From contig FOCD01000006.1 of NCBI GenBank assembly GCA_900110015.1, forward strand, positions 1 through 64,000: a stretch of DNA of 64,000 bases. Reading direction: 5' to 3'. A model generated the notes under the pieces. That model was not told the DNA's origin. It saw only the letters and a program-made list of their open reading frames with translations, and did not search any database. Position numbers and translations under genes: made by a program. This DNA comes from Terribacillus saccharophilus. GTDB taxonomy: Bacteria; Bacillota; Bacilli; Bacillales; Amphibacillaceae. Within the stretch, counting starts at the first letter, position 1. Every line of letters begins with the position of its first letter. Positions 57,466 through 64,000 of the stretch are shown in pieces.

Positions 57466-58608
57466 CTATTCTAGTGATATTTGCTCGTCTATTCTGCCAA
57501 TAGTGTATCTTTGTAAAGTAGGATTACCTTTGAATTCTACTATGGAGTAAACATTAATAGAGTCATCTCCAACCACCATAGTCGCATCATATACAGCTGC
57601 CTCTGTAGGAAGCGTATATATACTTATTTCAGTTGTTTCAAATGCTCCGTTAGTAGAGTATGAAAGATCTGCTCTAGCTGCCATTCCATCAGTGCACCCT
57701 GCACAAAGGTAAGTGTCTAATTTATAAATGTCTGCGATGTTTGACTTGTAGACATTGCTTGGTTCTACATCAAAATTCAAATCAAAACTCATTTCTTGTC
57801 CATGTTCATCCCATATGAAATCATCCACTTTGATATCGTATACAGTATCTTCTTGATAGATAACTCCATTGTGAACATCCAATAAGTCTACTTCTCCACC
57901 TTCCATGTTGTGGAGTGAATACAATTCTTCACCCTTATCATCCATCAAGACACGCTCGTAAGAGTAATCAGAAGAGTCTAGTATGTAATTTAATATATAG
58001 GCTTTGCCATCACTACCTTGTACTAAATCTGCGTCTTCCCCATCTTCTGTTTGTTTTATCAGTTCTGCCGTTAACAATCCGGAGGGGTCAAACGTTAATT
58101 TATAAATCATGTGGTAATCCGACTCTCCAACAACTTCAAGATTGTACAATAAAGAATCGCCAGAACTGATAAGTTCTCGATCACCTAAACTGTCCTTAGG
58201 CAACCTGCTATCAGTTATATTTACTGGTACATCTTCAGCAATCCATTCATTATCCTTCTCTACAGATACAGCAAGGTCATGGTCTTTAGAATCGTAGATA
58301 AAATATGTATAGCCGTCTTTCTCGATAATCTCAAATCCTTTGTAATCTTGAGCATTACTACTAGATAGTGGTGAATTTCCGACCTGGTCTATCTTTTCTT
58401 GTAATGTTAATGTTTGTGATGCAGCATCTTCCTCTTCTGAAGCAGGGTCAGATATTGGTTCTTCTAATGTTGATGCTTGTGGAATTACTTCTTCCGGAGT
58501 ATTTGCTGGTTTAGCAGTTGTATTATTATCCTCAGAACTTTCGTTATTTCCACATGCGCTAAGGACAATCATCATTATTAAAAGTGATGAAATCAGTAGT
58601 TTGTTCAT
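57466..58608 (-). CDS. Larger lipoprotein
   Basis: 380 residues from ATG 58608 (AAGGA just upstream); a longer in-frame start at 58653 lacks a site. The lipobox VLSAC places Cys at 19. A low-complexity Ser/Glu/Thr linker (about 22-65) precedes a beta-rich domain of repeated short strands (GFEIIEKDGYTYFIYDS, DGKAYILNYI, GVIYQEDTVYDI), possibly propeller-like. It is encoded with the smaller lipoprotein. Family not recognised; an extracellular binding role is possible. Confidence 0.68.
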   Translation of the reverse strand: MNKLLISSLLIMMIVLSACGNNESSEDNNTTAKPANTPEEVIPQASTLEEPISDPASEEEDAASQTLTLQEKIDQVGNSPLSSSNAQDYKGFEIIEKDGYTYFIYDSKDHDLAVSVEKDNEWIAEDVPVNITDSRLPKDSLGDRELISSGDSLLYNLEVVGESDYHMIYKLTFDPSGLLTAELIKQTEDGEDADLVQGSDGKAYILNYILDSSDYSYERVLMDDKGEELYSLHNMEGGEVDLLDVHNGVIYQEDTVYDIKVDDFIWDEHGQEMSFDLNFDVEPSNVYKSNIADIYKLDTYLCAGCTDGMAARADLSYSTNGAFETTEISIYTLPTEAAVYDATMVVGDDSINVYSIVEFKGNPTLQRYTIGRIDEQISLE

Positions 58609-58728
58609 TTTCCTTGGCACCCCCTCTTTTGGATATGTATGGTATAATCGCAATTATTAGTATAAATTACTAGGGTTATTTTTCCTATTATTTCGCTAAA
58701 ACAGGAATAAAATGAGTAAATAGAATTA

Positions 58729-58750
58729 TTTACGTAAACGTATACGTTTT
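58729..58750. repeat. Palindrome-family member 2, between divergent genes
   Basis: TTTACGTAAACGTATACGTTTT lies in the gap between the leftward lipoprotein operon and the rightward DUF5710 gene. The position suggests an operator rather than a terminator. Confidence 0.55.
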
Positions 58751-58810
58751 ATTTCCGAGTAATTGCACTTTGCAAATACTGATAATAGTAATATGGAGGT
58801 CGATTAAGAC

Positions 58811-59437
58811 GTGTTGTATTTAAACGTACCTTATGAACAAAAAGATGAAGCTAAGAGCATGTATGCTCGTTGGGATAACAATAGGAAAAAATGGTTTGCT
58901 ACTAACTCAAAGTATTATTACCGACTTGCTGAATGGATTGAAGGAGATTCAGTTGTTCAAAACAGTATGTACATAGCTGTGTCTTCTAGGAAGTGCTGGA
59001 AATGTGGCAAAGAGACATTAGTATATGCTTTAGCAGTTAGAAGTGAAGATCTTATAGACATAGTCTATAGAGAAACCAATATTGAAGAGGCAATAGGATA
59101 CGATGTTGTGTTCTTACCGATTAGTAGTAACCTTCCCAAAGAAATCAAAGGATATTTAGAAAAACATACTAACTGTAAAGATAAATACTCACATACAATC
59201 CAGGACACATATTTTGCAAATATTTGTACTCACTGCAAATCATTACAGGGTGATTTTTTTGTTTATGAAGAGTATGATTCTCCTTTTAACGGTATGGGCA
59301 ATTCGAAAATTAAATACATTGAATTCAAATTGGAACATGATCTTGCTATTAACTATCAGGTCGGTGAACAGATAATATCGCCTTCAGTTAAAAAATTTAG
59401 TGAAGATATAATTCAAAGCAATATAGTGATTTCATAG
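58811..59437 (+). CDS. DUF5710-domain protein
   Basis: 208 residues from GTG 58811 (GGAGG about 12 nt upstream). The N-terminus LYLNVPYEQKDEAKSMYARW then KKWFATNSKYY is the DUF5710 domain, often linked to DNA-processing proteins on plasmids. A zinc-binding-like pair of motifs follows: CWKCGKE near 58 and CTHCKS near 142, giving four Cys. The rest is mixed alpha/beta. The role is unknown; the domain recurs in large plasmid primases or helicases, but none is fused here. Confidence 0.75.
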   Translation: MLYLNVPYEQKDEAKSMYARWDNNRKKWFATNSKYYYRLAEWIEGDSVVQNSMYIAVSSRKCWKCGKETLVYALAVRSEDLIDIVYRETNIEEAIGYDVVFLPISSNLPKEIKGYLEKHTNCKDKYSHTIQDTYFANICTHCKSLQGDFFVYEEYDSPFNGMGNSKIKYIEFKLEHDLAINYQVGEQIISPSVKKFSEDIIQSNIVIS

Positions 59438-59468
59438 TTTTAATAAATATAAATGCTTTAATATATAC

Positions 59469-59486
59469 AATTACGTAAACGTAAAT
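59469..59486. repeat. Palindrome-family fragment
   Basis: AATTACGTAAACGTAAAT just after the DUF5710 gene; a partial member of the same repeat family. Confidence 0.45.
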
Positions 59487-59542
59487 ATAGACCTAATCTA
59501 AGAAACTCCAGTAAAGCTAAGAGTCCAATGGAATCTAAAACA

Positions 59543-59582
59543 ATGTATACATAAACGTATACGTATACGTTTATGTATACAT
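59543..59582. repeat. Palindrome-family member 3, perfect 40-bp palindrome
   Basis: ATGTATACATAAACGTATAC followed at once by its exact reverse complement, with no spacer. It is flanked by a rightward gene ending at 59437 and a leftward gene ending at 59594, so it lies between two 3' ends. Confidence 0.85.
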
Positions 59583-59593
59583 CTATATCTCAG

Positions 59594-59806
59594 TTAATTA
59601 TTTAGTGGGTAATCACCAAATATTAATGAAGCATGATCCATGTACATCTCTTCAAACATCCTTCGTTCTTCTTCAGTAAACTTCAAAAACCTGTGATCCC
59701 ATTCTAATGCTCTTTCTAAGTCATATCCTTCCCCGTATGCGATGAAGTCGTGCACTACCTTCTGCCTTACAATTAAATACTCTGAGTACATTTCCGGTCT
59801 GATCAT
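59594..59806 (-). CDS. Small acidic cytosolic protein (70 aa)
   Basis: From ATG 59806 (AAGGAG about 9 nt upstream); ATG 59815 is too close to that site. Helical and charged: YSEYLIVRQKVVHDFIAYGE, then EEERRMFEEMYMDHA. No family recognised. It is a lone gene in the cargo zone, next to a palindrome at its 3' end. Confidence 0.6.
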   Translation of the reverse strand: MIRPEMYSEYLIVRQKVVHDFIAYGEGYDLERALEWDHRFLKFTEEERRMFEEMYMDHASLIFGDYPLNN

Positions 59807-59815
59807 TATCCTCAT

Positions 59816-60070
59816 CTCCTTTTAACTTTATAATCGGATAAAAGGTTATGTAGGTGTCAGTTATTTTTCAACTTTACAATTTCTTAATTCATCGATATAT
59901 GTAATTAGTAATGGTATGCATTGTATTAATCCACTAGTTGAGCAGTTCGGGTGAAAAGAGCTGAAAATTGGCTGTTTAGTCGCGCCGGATTTCACAGTAT
60001 ATGTTGTATATCTTTTAAAAGACTCAAAATATGTATATGCTAGATAGAAAGATTAGGGGGATTTGTTACC
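59816..60070. other. Gap without recognised features
   Basis: 255 nt upstream of two divergent genes. I see no clear promoter or repeat apart from AGGGGG before the TTG start of the following gene. Confidence 0.4.
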
Positions 60071-60397
60071 TTGAAGGATAACAATACTATTGCAACACGA
60101 CATTTTGAAGTACAGGATTATGGGTTGATAATGCATGGACGTGTTTATTATTGGCATATACCTAAAGCACTTCGTTACTTAAATATGCAGCCTGGAGATA
60201 TTGTAAAAGTACCAGCCTCTAGAAAAGGAAAGTATCATGGTGTGTACGTTGTTAATTCATTTAGGGAAGATATAGAAGTTGCAGGGAAGGTATATAAGCC
60301 TGTATTGGACATTTATTTCCGTACACCTGAAACAAGAATTATAGAAAATGAAAAAAAGGTTTATTACAATCAAGAAGATCTCTGCAAAGGATACTAA
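60071..60397 (+). CDS. DUF5839-like protein
   Basis: 108 residues from TTG 60071 with AGGGGG about 10 nt upstream. It has no membrane segment. GRVYYWHIPKALRYLNMQPGDIVKV fits the start of DUF5839 (given here in part: YYWHIPKAL and QPGDIVKVPA), followed by GVYVVNSFRED and a basic end. The IPKAL...GD-V-V pattern resembles small beta-barrel proteins. Common in Firmicute plasmids and phages; function unknown. Confidence 0.6.
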   Translation: MKDNNTIATRHFEVQDYGLIMHGRVYYWHIPKALRYLNMQPGDIVKVPASRKGKYHGVYVVNSFREDIEVAGKVYKPVLDIYFRTPETRIIENEKKVYYNQEDLCKGY

Positions 60398-60675
60398 CAA
60401 CTACGAACGCAGATCAGTAAGTAGCAAGTCTAAAGATGTATAAACAGACTCTTTAGAACGTGCTATCTTTATGACAATTCAAGTTAACACAAACGTTTAC
60501 GTTTACATAAAATACATAATGCGTACTAGGAATGTACATATTATGAAAAATATGGTATAACAGGGAAAGTGGATTTTGTGTTTTTAGCTTTGTGCCCAGT
60601 GCAGCTGGTTCGATTCCAGCAATCATGCTATGTATATTATTGATTTATTGTGCTGTTAAACTGGAGGTGTTGCCA
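60398..60675. other. Leader-like gap with tRNA T-arm mimic
   Basis: Contains CAAACGTTTACGTTTACATAA (60490-60510, palindrome family), ATGGTATAAC (extended -10-like, near 60551) and GCTGGTTCGATTCCAGC (about 60602-60618), which equals a tRNA T-arm with its GTTCGATTCC loop. No tRNA acceptor or anticodon part accompanies it. Confidence 0.4.
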
Positions 60676-60774
60676 ATGCTAGATAAATATATTGGCTTAA
60701 AAACAGTTTCTGTTGGAATTTTAGTTAATTTTGCGAGTGATGCAATAAAGATGGTGGTTCCAGCACAGGGCTAA
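60676..60774 (+). CDS. Mini-protein of 32 residues with hydrophobic segment
   Basis: ATG 60676 follows GGAGGTGTTGCCA, a strong site. Sequence MLDKYIGLKTVSVGILVNFA then SDAIKMVVPAQG: one short hydrophobic helix and a small tail. A terminator follows at 60791. Size and hydrophobicity resemble bacterial small membrane peptides or type I toxins. A longer upstream reading frame has no ribosome site. Confidence 0.55.
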   Translation: MLDKYIGLKTVSVGILVNFASDAIKMVVPAQG

Positions 60775-60790
60775 GAACATAAACAAACGT

Positions 60791-60818
60791 ACTCTTCCTT
60801 TAAGGGGAAGTTTTTTTA
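60791..60818 (+). terminator. Terminator after the mini-protein
   Basis: CTTCC pairs with GGAAG across TTTAAGG, followed by a seven-T run. Confidence 0.6.
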
Positions 60819-60860
60819 TTTAAATGAATTATGAAAGCTCATAAGTACAATTTATATTAG

Positions 60861-60884
60861 GTTTACGTTTACGTAAATGTAAAC
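60861..60884. repeat. Palindrome-family member 4
   Basis: GTTTACGTTTACGTAAATGTAAAC, a 24-bp palindrome with one mismatched pair. Confidence 0.6.
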
Positions 60885-60901
60885 ATTTTATATAGCTTAT
60901 T

Positions 60902-61022
60902 AATTGGATTATAGCTGCCATTCTATCTGGACTTGGCAAATTAGTTGAATATACTAGTGGCATCTACGCTACGTTGAATCAGAATAAAAAAGAAAAAGAG
61001 ACGGCTAAAGACGTCTCTATCT
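60902..61022 (+). other. Possible remnant of a small membrane peptide, then terminator
   Basis: The frame from 60902 reads NWIIAAILSGLGKLVEYTSG then IYATLNQNKKEKE, loosely like the family A peptides, but has no start codon or ribosome site. AGAGACG (60997-61003) and CGTCTCT (61012-61018) form a terminator in the same stretch. The following 61023-61226 shows nothing. Confidence 0.3.
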
Positions 61023-61226
61023 TTGTACTCATAGCTGTACTATGTCTTAAATATAATTGTTGTAGTCCTAACCCCTGTTTCGGTGCATACTTCCGATAAC
61101 ATTGATTATGTTAAGCTAAGAGTCAAAGAGAATTTAAACCACAGTGTACTTAGAGTGGGATTTTATGTGTGAAAAGTGGTTCCCTGAAGGATCTGATTGA
61201 GCGCATCGTGTGCAATGTATCAGATC

Positions 61227-61658
61227 CTATAAAATTAAAACATGCTCCCATAATCCTAGCTTTCCCTTTGCTGGAATAAATTCATCCAGCATCTGCATAT
61301 CCTCAACTACCCAAGCATAACCTCCCACTATAAAGTTACCCATAAAATAGTCGTTTCCTGTTACGATTCGACCATCCTCCAGAATGGCCCATGTCTCATT
61401 GTTTTCAGTTATCTTCAAACAATCTACAAGTTTGCATACAGCAATAATCTGGCCAGTTGGAAGATTCTCTGGTGTGTATCCGTGCTTACCAAGCAACGAC
61501 TTTATGGCTATATGGTTAGAGGCGTCTTTATCTATTTTTTTACTTGTGTGAATGGCAAGTGGCCCCCGATAATTCGTTCTCCATGACCTTGTTTCATATG
61601 TTGCCTCTCTAAGGACAAAAAGGCTTGCCCACGGCTGTATCATAGATAAAACCTTCAT
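61227..61658 (-). CDS. ASCH-domain protein
   Basis: 143 residues from ATG 61658 (GGAGG 8 nt upstream); an upstream in-frame start is less well placed. The start KVLSMIQPWASLFVLREATY, then ETRSWRTNYRGPLAIHTSKK and the late GGYAWVVEDM are the classic ASCH landmarks. ASCH is an RNA-binding PUA-like fold; related proteins hydrolyse modified nucleosides or bind RNA. Single-gene unit in the cargo zone. Confidence 0.88.
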   Translation of the reverse strand: MKVLSMIQPWASLFVLREATYETRSWRTNYRGPLAIHTSKKIDKDASNHIAIKSLLGKHGYTPENLPTGQIIAVCKLVDCLKITENNETWAILEDGRIVTGNDYFMGNFIVGGYAWVVEDMQMLDEFIPAKGKLGLWEHVLIL

Positions 61659-61806
61659 TCTGAGAGCCTCCACCCTATAGAAGTTTATTTTATTATAGAG
61701 TGTCCCTTTGAAGGTATATTATGAGCAAAAGGCAGAATATCAGTTCACGGAGTTCCAATTTATGAGGCATGAGTCGTGTTTTAGATGTCCTTATGATACT
61801 TAATGT

Positions 61807-61835
61807 GTACATAAACGTTTACGTATACAATTACG
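61807..61835. repeat. Palindrome-family member 5
   Basis: GTACATAAACGTTTACGTATAC and a following ATTACGT, ending only 4 nt before the stop codon of the next minus-strand gene. Imperfect palindrome. Confidence 0.6.
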
Positions 61836-61838
61836 TTT

Positions 61839-62609
61839 TTATCGTGTCCTTTCTTGATTAAGTTTTTTAATCGTATTTATATTAACTTCATATTTTCCGT
61901 TGTAAGTTCTACTATTGCTTTCCACTAATTCCTTAGGTCCGTTATAAAGAACGTGAAAATCATCATTTGCATATTGAACGATAAATAAGTCATCGAAATC
62001 CTTAAAAGTATTCTGGTTTATAGGAATAAAGCCACTCTTTTGTGCTGTAGTCTTTACACTGATCCTTCTACCTTTACTAATTACATCGAAGCCATGTTGA
62101 TTAGTTTGATGAGATAAACTACCGTTAGTTTTTATTGCGCATATAAACTCACCTACCCTTCCTATTAAATGTCTTATTTCAGTGGGCTTACAGTTTAGGA
62201 TATTTAATTCGTACCTTAGTATTCTTTGGTACTCATTATAAAGGTTCATAATTTGTTCTCTACTAACAATGGTTTCAGTATCATTAGTTTTCTTGTATAG
62301 AGACTTCACACCGTTTATCCACTCACCGACTATAGTTTCCCTTTCATGCCCCTTTGGCCTTTGGAATATTAAGCCTGTAAAAGCTGATCCTTCTCCTAAG
62401 TATTTATATGAGCTTCTATTTATGTATTCGAATAAATGGTTATTAAAATCGATTCCATTGTTATACCGGTTATAACAATAATCAGATAGAATAACGCTCT
62501 CTGGATTAGTTCCATAAATCGCTTGCAGAGTCTTTTTAACTTCTACCGGGGAGACTATTTCTTCTAATCTGTTATCAAGTAGACTTTTTATTTGCTCAAA
62601 TATTGTCAT
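61839..62609 (-). CDS. Nuclease-fold protein of unknown role (DUF7225/DUF6998-like)
   Basis: 256 residues. The N-terminal half is helical (VSPVEVKKTLQAIYGTNPES, YLGEGSAFTGLIF). The C-terminal half contains GRVGEFICAIKTNG, HGFDVISKGRRISVKTTAQK and IQNTFK-like strands, a pattern resembling PD-(D/E)xK nuclease folds (Glu, then Asp in GFDV, then VKT). This resembles small restriction-enzyme-like proteins of the DUF6998 type; the family name is from memory. Catalytic activity is uncertain. Single gene. Confidence 0.55.
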   Translation of the reverse strand: MTIFEQIKSLLDNRLEEIVSPVEVKKTLQAIYGTNPESVILSDYCYNRYNNGIDFNNHLFEYINRSSYKYLGEGSAFTGLIFQRPKGHERETIVGEWINGVKSLYKKTNDTETIVSREQIMNLYNEYQRILRYELNILNCKPTEIRHLIGRVGEFICAIKTNGSLSHQTNQHGFDVISKGRRISVKTTAQKSGFIPINQNTFKDFDDLFIVQYANDDFHVLYNGPKELVESNSRTYNGKYEVNINTIKKLNQERTR

Positions 62610-62739
62610 CGTTGGCCCTCACACATTCTTCTAGATTTTTGAATCCATACAGTTTATTATAGACGTTTCCATATTTTTTAAGTACAGATAGATTTTCCAA
62701 TCACGTAATTGGCTTGGAAAATATACTTATACACATAGT

Positions 62740-62771
62740 AAACATAAACGTATACGTATACGTTTATGTTT
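62740..62771. repeat. Palindrome-family member 6, perfect 32-bp palindrome
   Basis: AAACATAAACGTATAC followed at once by its exact reverse complement. It lies in the 5' gap between a leftward gene (start 62609) and a rightward one (start about 62869), so it cannot be a simple terminator of either. Confidence 0.85.
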
Positions 62772-62868
62772 GAGGTTAAATAACGAATACACTCTTCTAA
62801 ATTACATTCGATTTAATTGCCGACATTTAAACCGATGTTTAAGGTATATTCGTAAGGGAGATGGGCTT

Positions 62869-63063
62869 TTGAATCAGGATTATAAAGTACCTAACCGAAA
62901 GAAATCGCTAGTAACTCTAAAACATGAAATTGCAAAAGAAACCAATGATGATTTGGAAGGCAAAAATTATTGGAACTATTTTGCTCATATTGACGATAAG
63001 AATGTATTTTATAATGCTTTAAAACAGGCTTCGATCAAACATAATGTTGTAAACGATATATGA
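62869..63063 (+). CDS. Small cytosolic protein (64 aa)
   Basis: TTG 62869 is preferred because AAGGGAGATGG lies just upstream; the frame opens further back at 62770 without a ribosome site. Sequence NQDYKVPNRKKSLVTLKHEI, then EGKNYWNYFAHIDDKN. Charged and mixed, no membrane segment. Family not recognised. It is followed by two further short frames, perhaps one operon. Confidence 0.5.
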   Translation: MNQDYKVPNRKKSLVTLKHEIAKETNDDLEGKNYWNYFAHIDDKNVFYNALKQASIKHNVVNDI

Positions 63064-63070
63064 GTACACG

Positions 63071-63223
63071 GTGAATATTGATTGGTATAAATCAGATCAA
63101 TTTATAAGTTATATATTCGAGAGGATGATAGATAGTAAAGTTATTGAGGAAGGTGATGCCGGAGAGTATTTATCAATGTACAATGATTCCATGGAGAAGT
63201 TAGAGAAAAATGGGGGAAATTGA
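63071..63223 (+). CDS. Small acidic protein (50 aa)
   Basis: GTG 63071 to TGA 63223: MNIDWYKSDQFISYIFERMI, then EEGDAGEYLSMYNDSMEKL. It starts 7 nt after the previous stop, with no strong ribosome site. It overlaps the next frame by 14 nt. Helical and acidic; function unknown. Confidence 0.45.
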   Translation: MNIDWYKSDQFISYIFERMIDSKVIEEGDAGEYLSMYNDSMEKLEKNGGN

Positions 63224-63308
63224 AGTAACTGAAAAAATCAAACATCATAATGGATATAGTGTAAAGGTGAAGAATTGGGAGTTCACAGAAAGCTTCAAAA
63301 ACAGATAA
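63210..63308 (+). CDS. Short frame (32 aa)
   Basis: ATG 63210 to TAA 63308: MGEIEVTEKIKHHNGYSVKV then KNWEFTESFKNR. It overlaps the preceding gene and ends 2 nt before a palindrome. Weakly supported. Confidence 0.35.
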   Translation: MGEIEVTEKIKHHNGYSVKVKNWEFTESFKNR

Positions 63309-63309
63309 A

Positions 63310-63347
63310 AAACGTTTACGTGTACGTTTAAGTACACGTAAACGTTT
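63310..63347. repeat. Palindrome-family member 7, next to the partition genes
   Basis: Sixteen-bp arms AAACGTTTACGTGTAC (63310-63325) and GTACACGTAAACGTTT (63332-63347), loop GTTTAA. It lies between the 3' ends of opposing genes and 5 nt from the stop of the RHH-like gene; it could be a terminator or a partition site. Confidence 0.8.
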
Positions 63348-63351
63348 AACC

Positions 63352-63666
63352 TCAACTGTAATACTTGTCTAGATATTGGTGAATTGCTTCATTAACAATT
63401 CTGGTCTTTTCGCCTTTGGTTCTTCCAGCATGTTTCTTGATTTGTTTAAGCAGGTCGTTTTCGATATAAAAAGTCGCTCGAGAGTATTCTTCCTCAAATA
63501 GCTTTTTCTTTCGAGGGCTTTCTGCTTTTTTTTCTTCTGTCTTCTTTATTTCTGGTTCTTCATTAAACAATGATTGGTGAGCAGATTGAAGGTGAGCTTC
63601 ATTCTTTTCTGCTCCTATGTTCTTTTTGGATAATAGGCCACTAAATTTATCTTTCTTAGTTGACAC
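63352..63666 (-). CDS. Ribbon-helix-helix-like partition partner
   Basis: 104 residues from ATG 63666. A polar, Lys/Glu-rich N-terminus of about 60 residues precedes a C-terminal domain with EYSRATFYIENDLLKQIKKH and KTRIVNEAIHQYLDKYY: a beta strand followed by two helices, the RHH pattern of ParG/omega-type proteins. It overlaps the parA stop by 11 nt. Such proteins bind the centromere and stimulate the ParA ATPase. Confidence 0.75.
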   Translation of the reverse strand: MSTKKDKFSGLLSKKNIGAEKNEAHLQSAHQSLFNEEPEIKKTEEKKAESPRKKKLFEEEYSRATFYIENDLLKQIKKHAGRTKGEKTRIVNEAIHQYLDKYYS

Positions 63667-64000
63667 GATGTATCAGCTCCTCAATGAATTTCTTATAAGG
63701 CTCTAAGGCTACCTGATCATTCTTTAGTCTATTTTGAATTCCTTCTATGGTAAATTCCTTAATTCTACTTCTCCTTTTTATAACGGATGCGAAAAGTAAA
63801 TCACCATAGTCTTCTTTAGCCTGATCTAATATTGAATTATCCAGTGTCGCTCTTGAGTCCAACATAGTGGTTAATATTCCACCTAGCATTAAATCATCGT
63901 TAGCATTTGTCTTAACACCTTGTAAGAATTCCAAATACCTTTCTAGTGCGTCATAGCAGAAAGGTTCCGACTGCAACATGACAACAGCGTAATCTGAAGC
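63656..64000 (-). CDS. parA: ParA-type partition ATPase, C-terminal part (cut by window edge)
   Basis: The frame runs in from the right edge, so only about 114 C-terminal residues are here. SDYAVVMLQSEPFCYDALERY is the ParA/Soj pattern in which a strand ends in VxxQxEPF, followed by the long helix. GGILTTMLDSRATLDNSILD and FASVIKRRSRIKEFTIEG fit the usual later segments. The Walker motifs lie outside the window. Its small partner overlaps downstream. This is a second partition system besides alp7AR. Confidence 0.85.
   Translation of the reverse strand, partial: ASDYAVVMLQSEPFCYDALERYLEFLQGVKTNANDDLMLGGILTTMLDSRATLDNSILDQAKEDYGDLLFASVIKRRSRIKEFTIEGIQNRLKNDQVALEPYKKFIEELIHRVN

Noticed and set aside
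60592-60774. Longer 60-residue version of the mini-protein
   Set aside because: Its start overlaps the T-arm mimic and has no ribosome site, whereas ATG 60676 has a strong one.
1-64000. CRISPR array, insertion sequence or complete tRNA/rRNA gene
   Set aside because: No regularly spaced repeat-spacer pattern, transposase frame or cloverleaf was found on reading both strands.

Overview
The window looks like about 64 kb of a large conjugative plasmid from a low-GC Gram-positive host, most likely a Bacillaceae member. The reasons are strong AGGAGG-type ribosome sites, frequent TTG and GTG starts, a segregation actin closely resembling Alp7A of Bacillus plasmid pLS20, a SpoIISA/SpoIISB pair, WxL surface proteins, and a 29-kb transfer region with a MOBQ-type relaxase and oriT. 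I saw no insertion sequence, CRISPR array, rRNA or complete tRNA. Both ends cut genes: lanM on the left and parA on the right.

Layout. 1-4990: a class II lanthipeptide locus with truncated lanM, two related precursor genes on opposite strands and a LanFEG immunity exporter. 5.1-13.8 kb: an accessory zone with a secreted nuclease, an OLD-like ATPase/TOPRIM protein, SpoIISAB, an ATP-dependent DNA ligase broken by a stop at its catalytic lysine codon, a DUF4177 gene with a similar stop, small membrane peptides, and a holin-like type I toxin locus followed by a decayed copy. 13.8-43.0 kb: one long minus-strand transfer operon. It encodes an Mrr-like nuclease, topoisomerase III, a TOPRIM primase, VirD4 (split in two), VirB6, VirB8-like, VirB1-like, VirB4, VirB3/PrgI-like and VirB2-like parts. 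Mixed in are WxL adhesin genes, an EssB/YukC-like protein, a complete TadA/TadB/TadC pilus motor with duplicated pilin-like peptides, and a large secreted protein with a thioester-domain-like region.

43-45.3 kb holds small regulators: three XRE-type repressors and two small proteins. 45.4-49.9 kb is the maintenance block: repeats, a probable replication initiator with a leader terminator, alp7A/alp7R, and a VbhA-like/Fic toxin-antitoxin pair. 49.9-55.2 kb is the mobilisation block: structured DNA, relaxosome accessory genes, oriT, relaxase and an ArdC-like antirestriction protein. 55.3-63.35 kb is a cargo zone of lipoproteins, FRG, ASCH, DUF5710 and DUF5839 proteins. Its intergenic gaps carry a family of palindromes built on AAACGTATACG or AAACGTTTACG. 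The right end has a second partition system, parA plus a ribbon-helix-helix-like partner.

How it fits together: the relaxase and accessory proteins process oriT, VirD4 passes the complex to the type IV channel, and topoisomerase III and primase probably assist DNA processing. The Tad-like pilus, WxL proteins and large secreted protein are good candidates for recipient contact. Internal hairpin terminators follow several likely abundant products, which suggests graded expression or processive antitermination. Assignments rest on motifs and remembered families, not on database searches.
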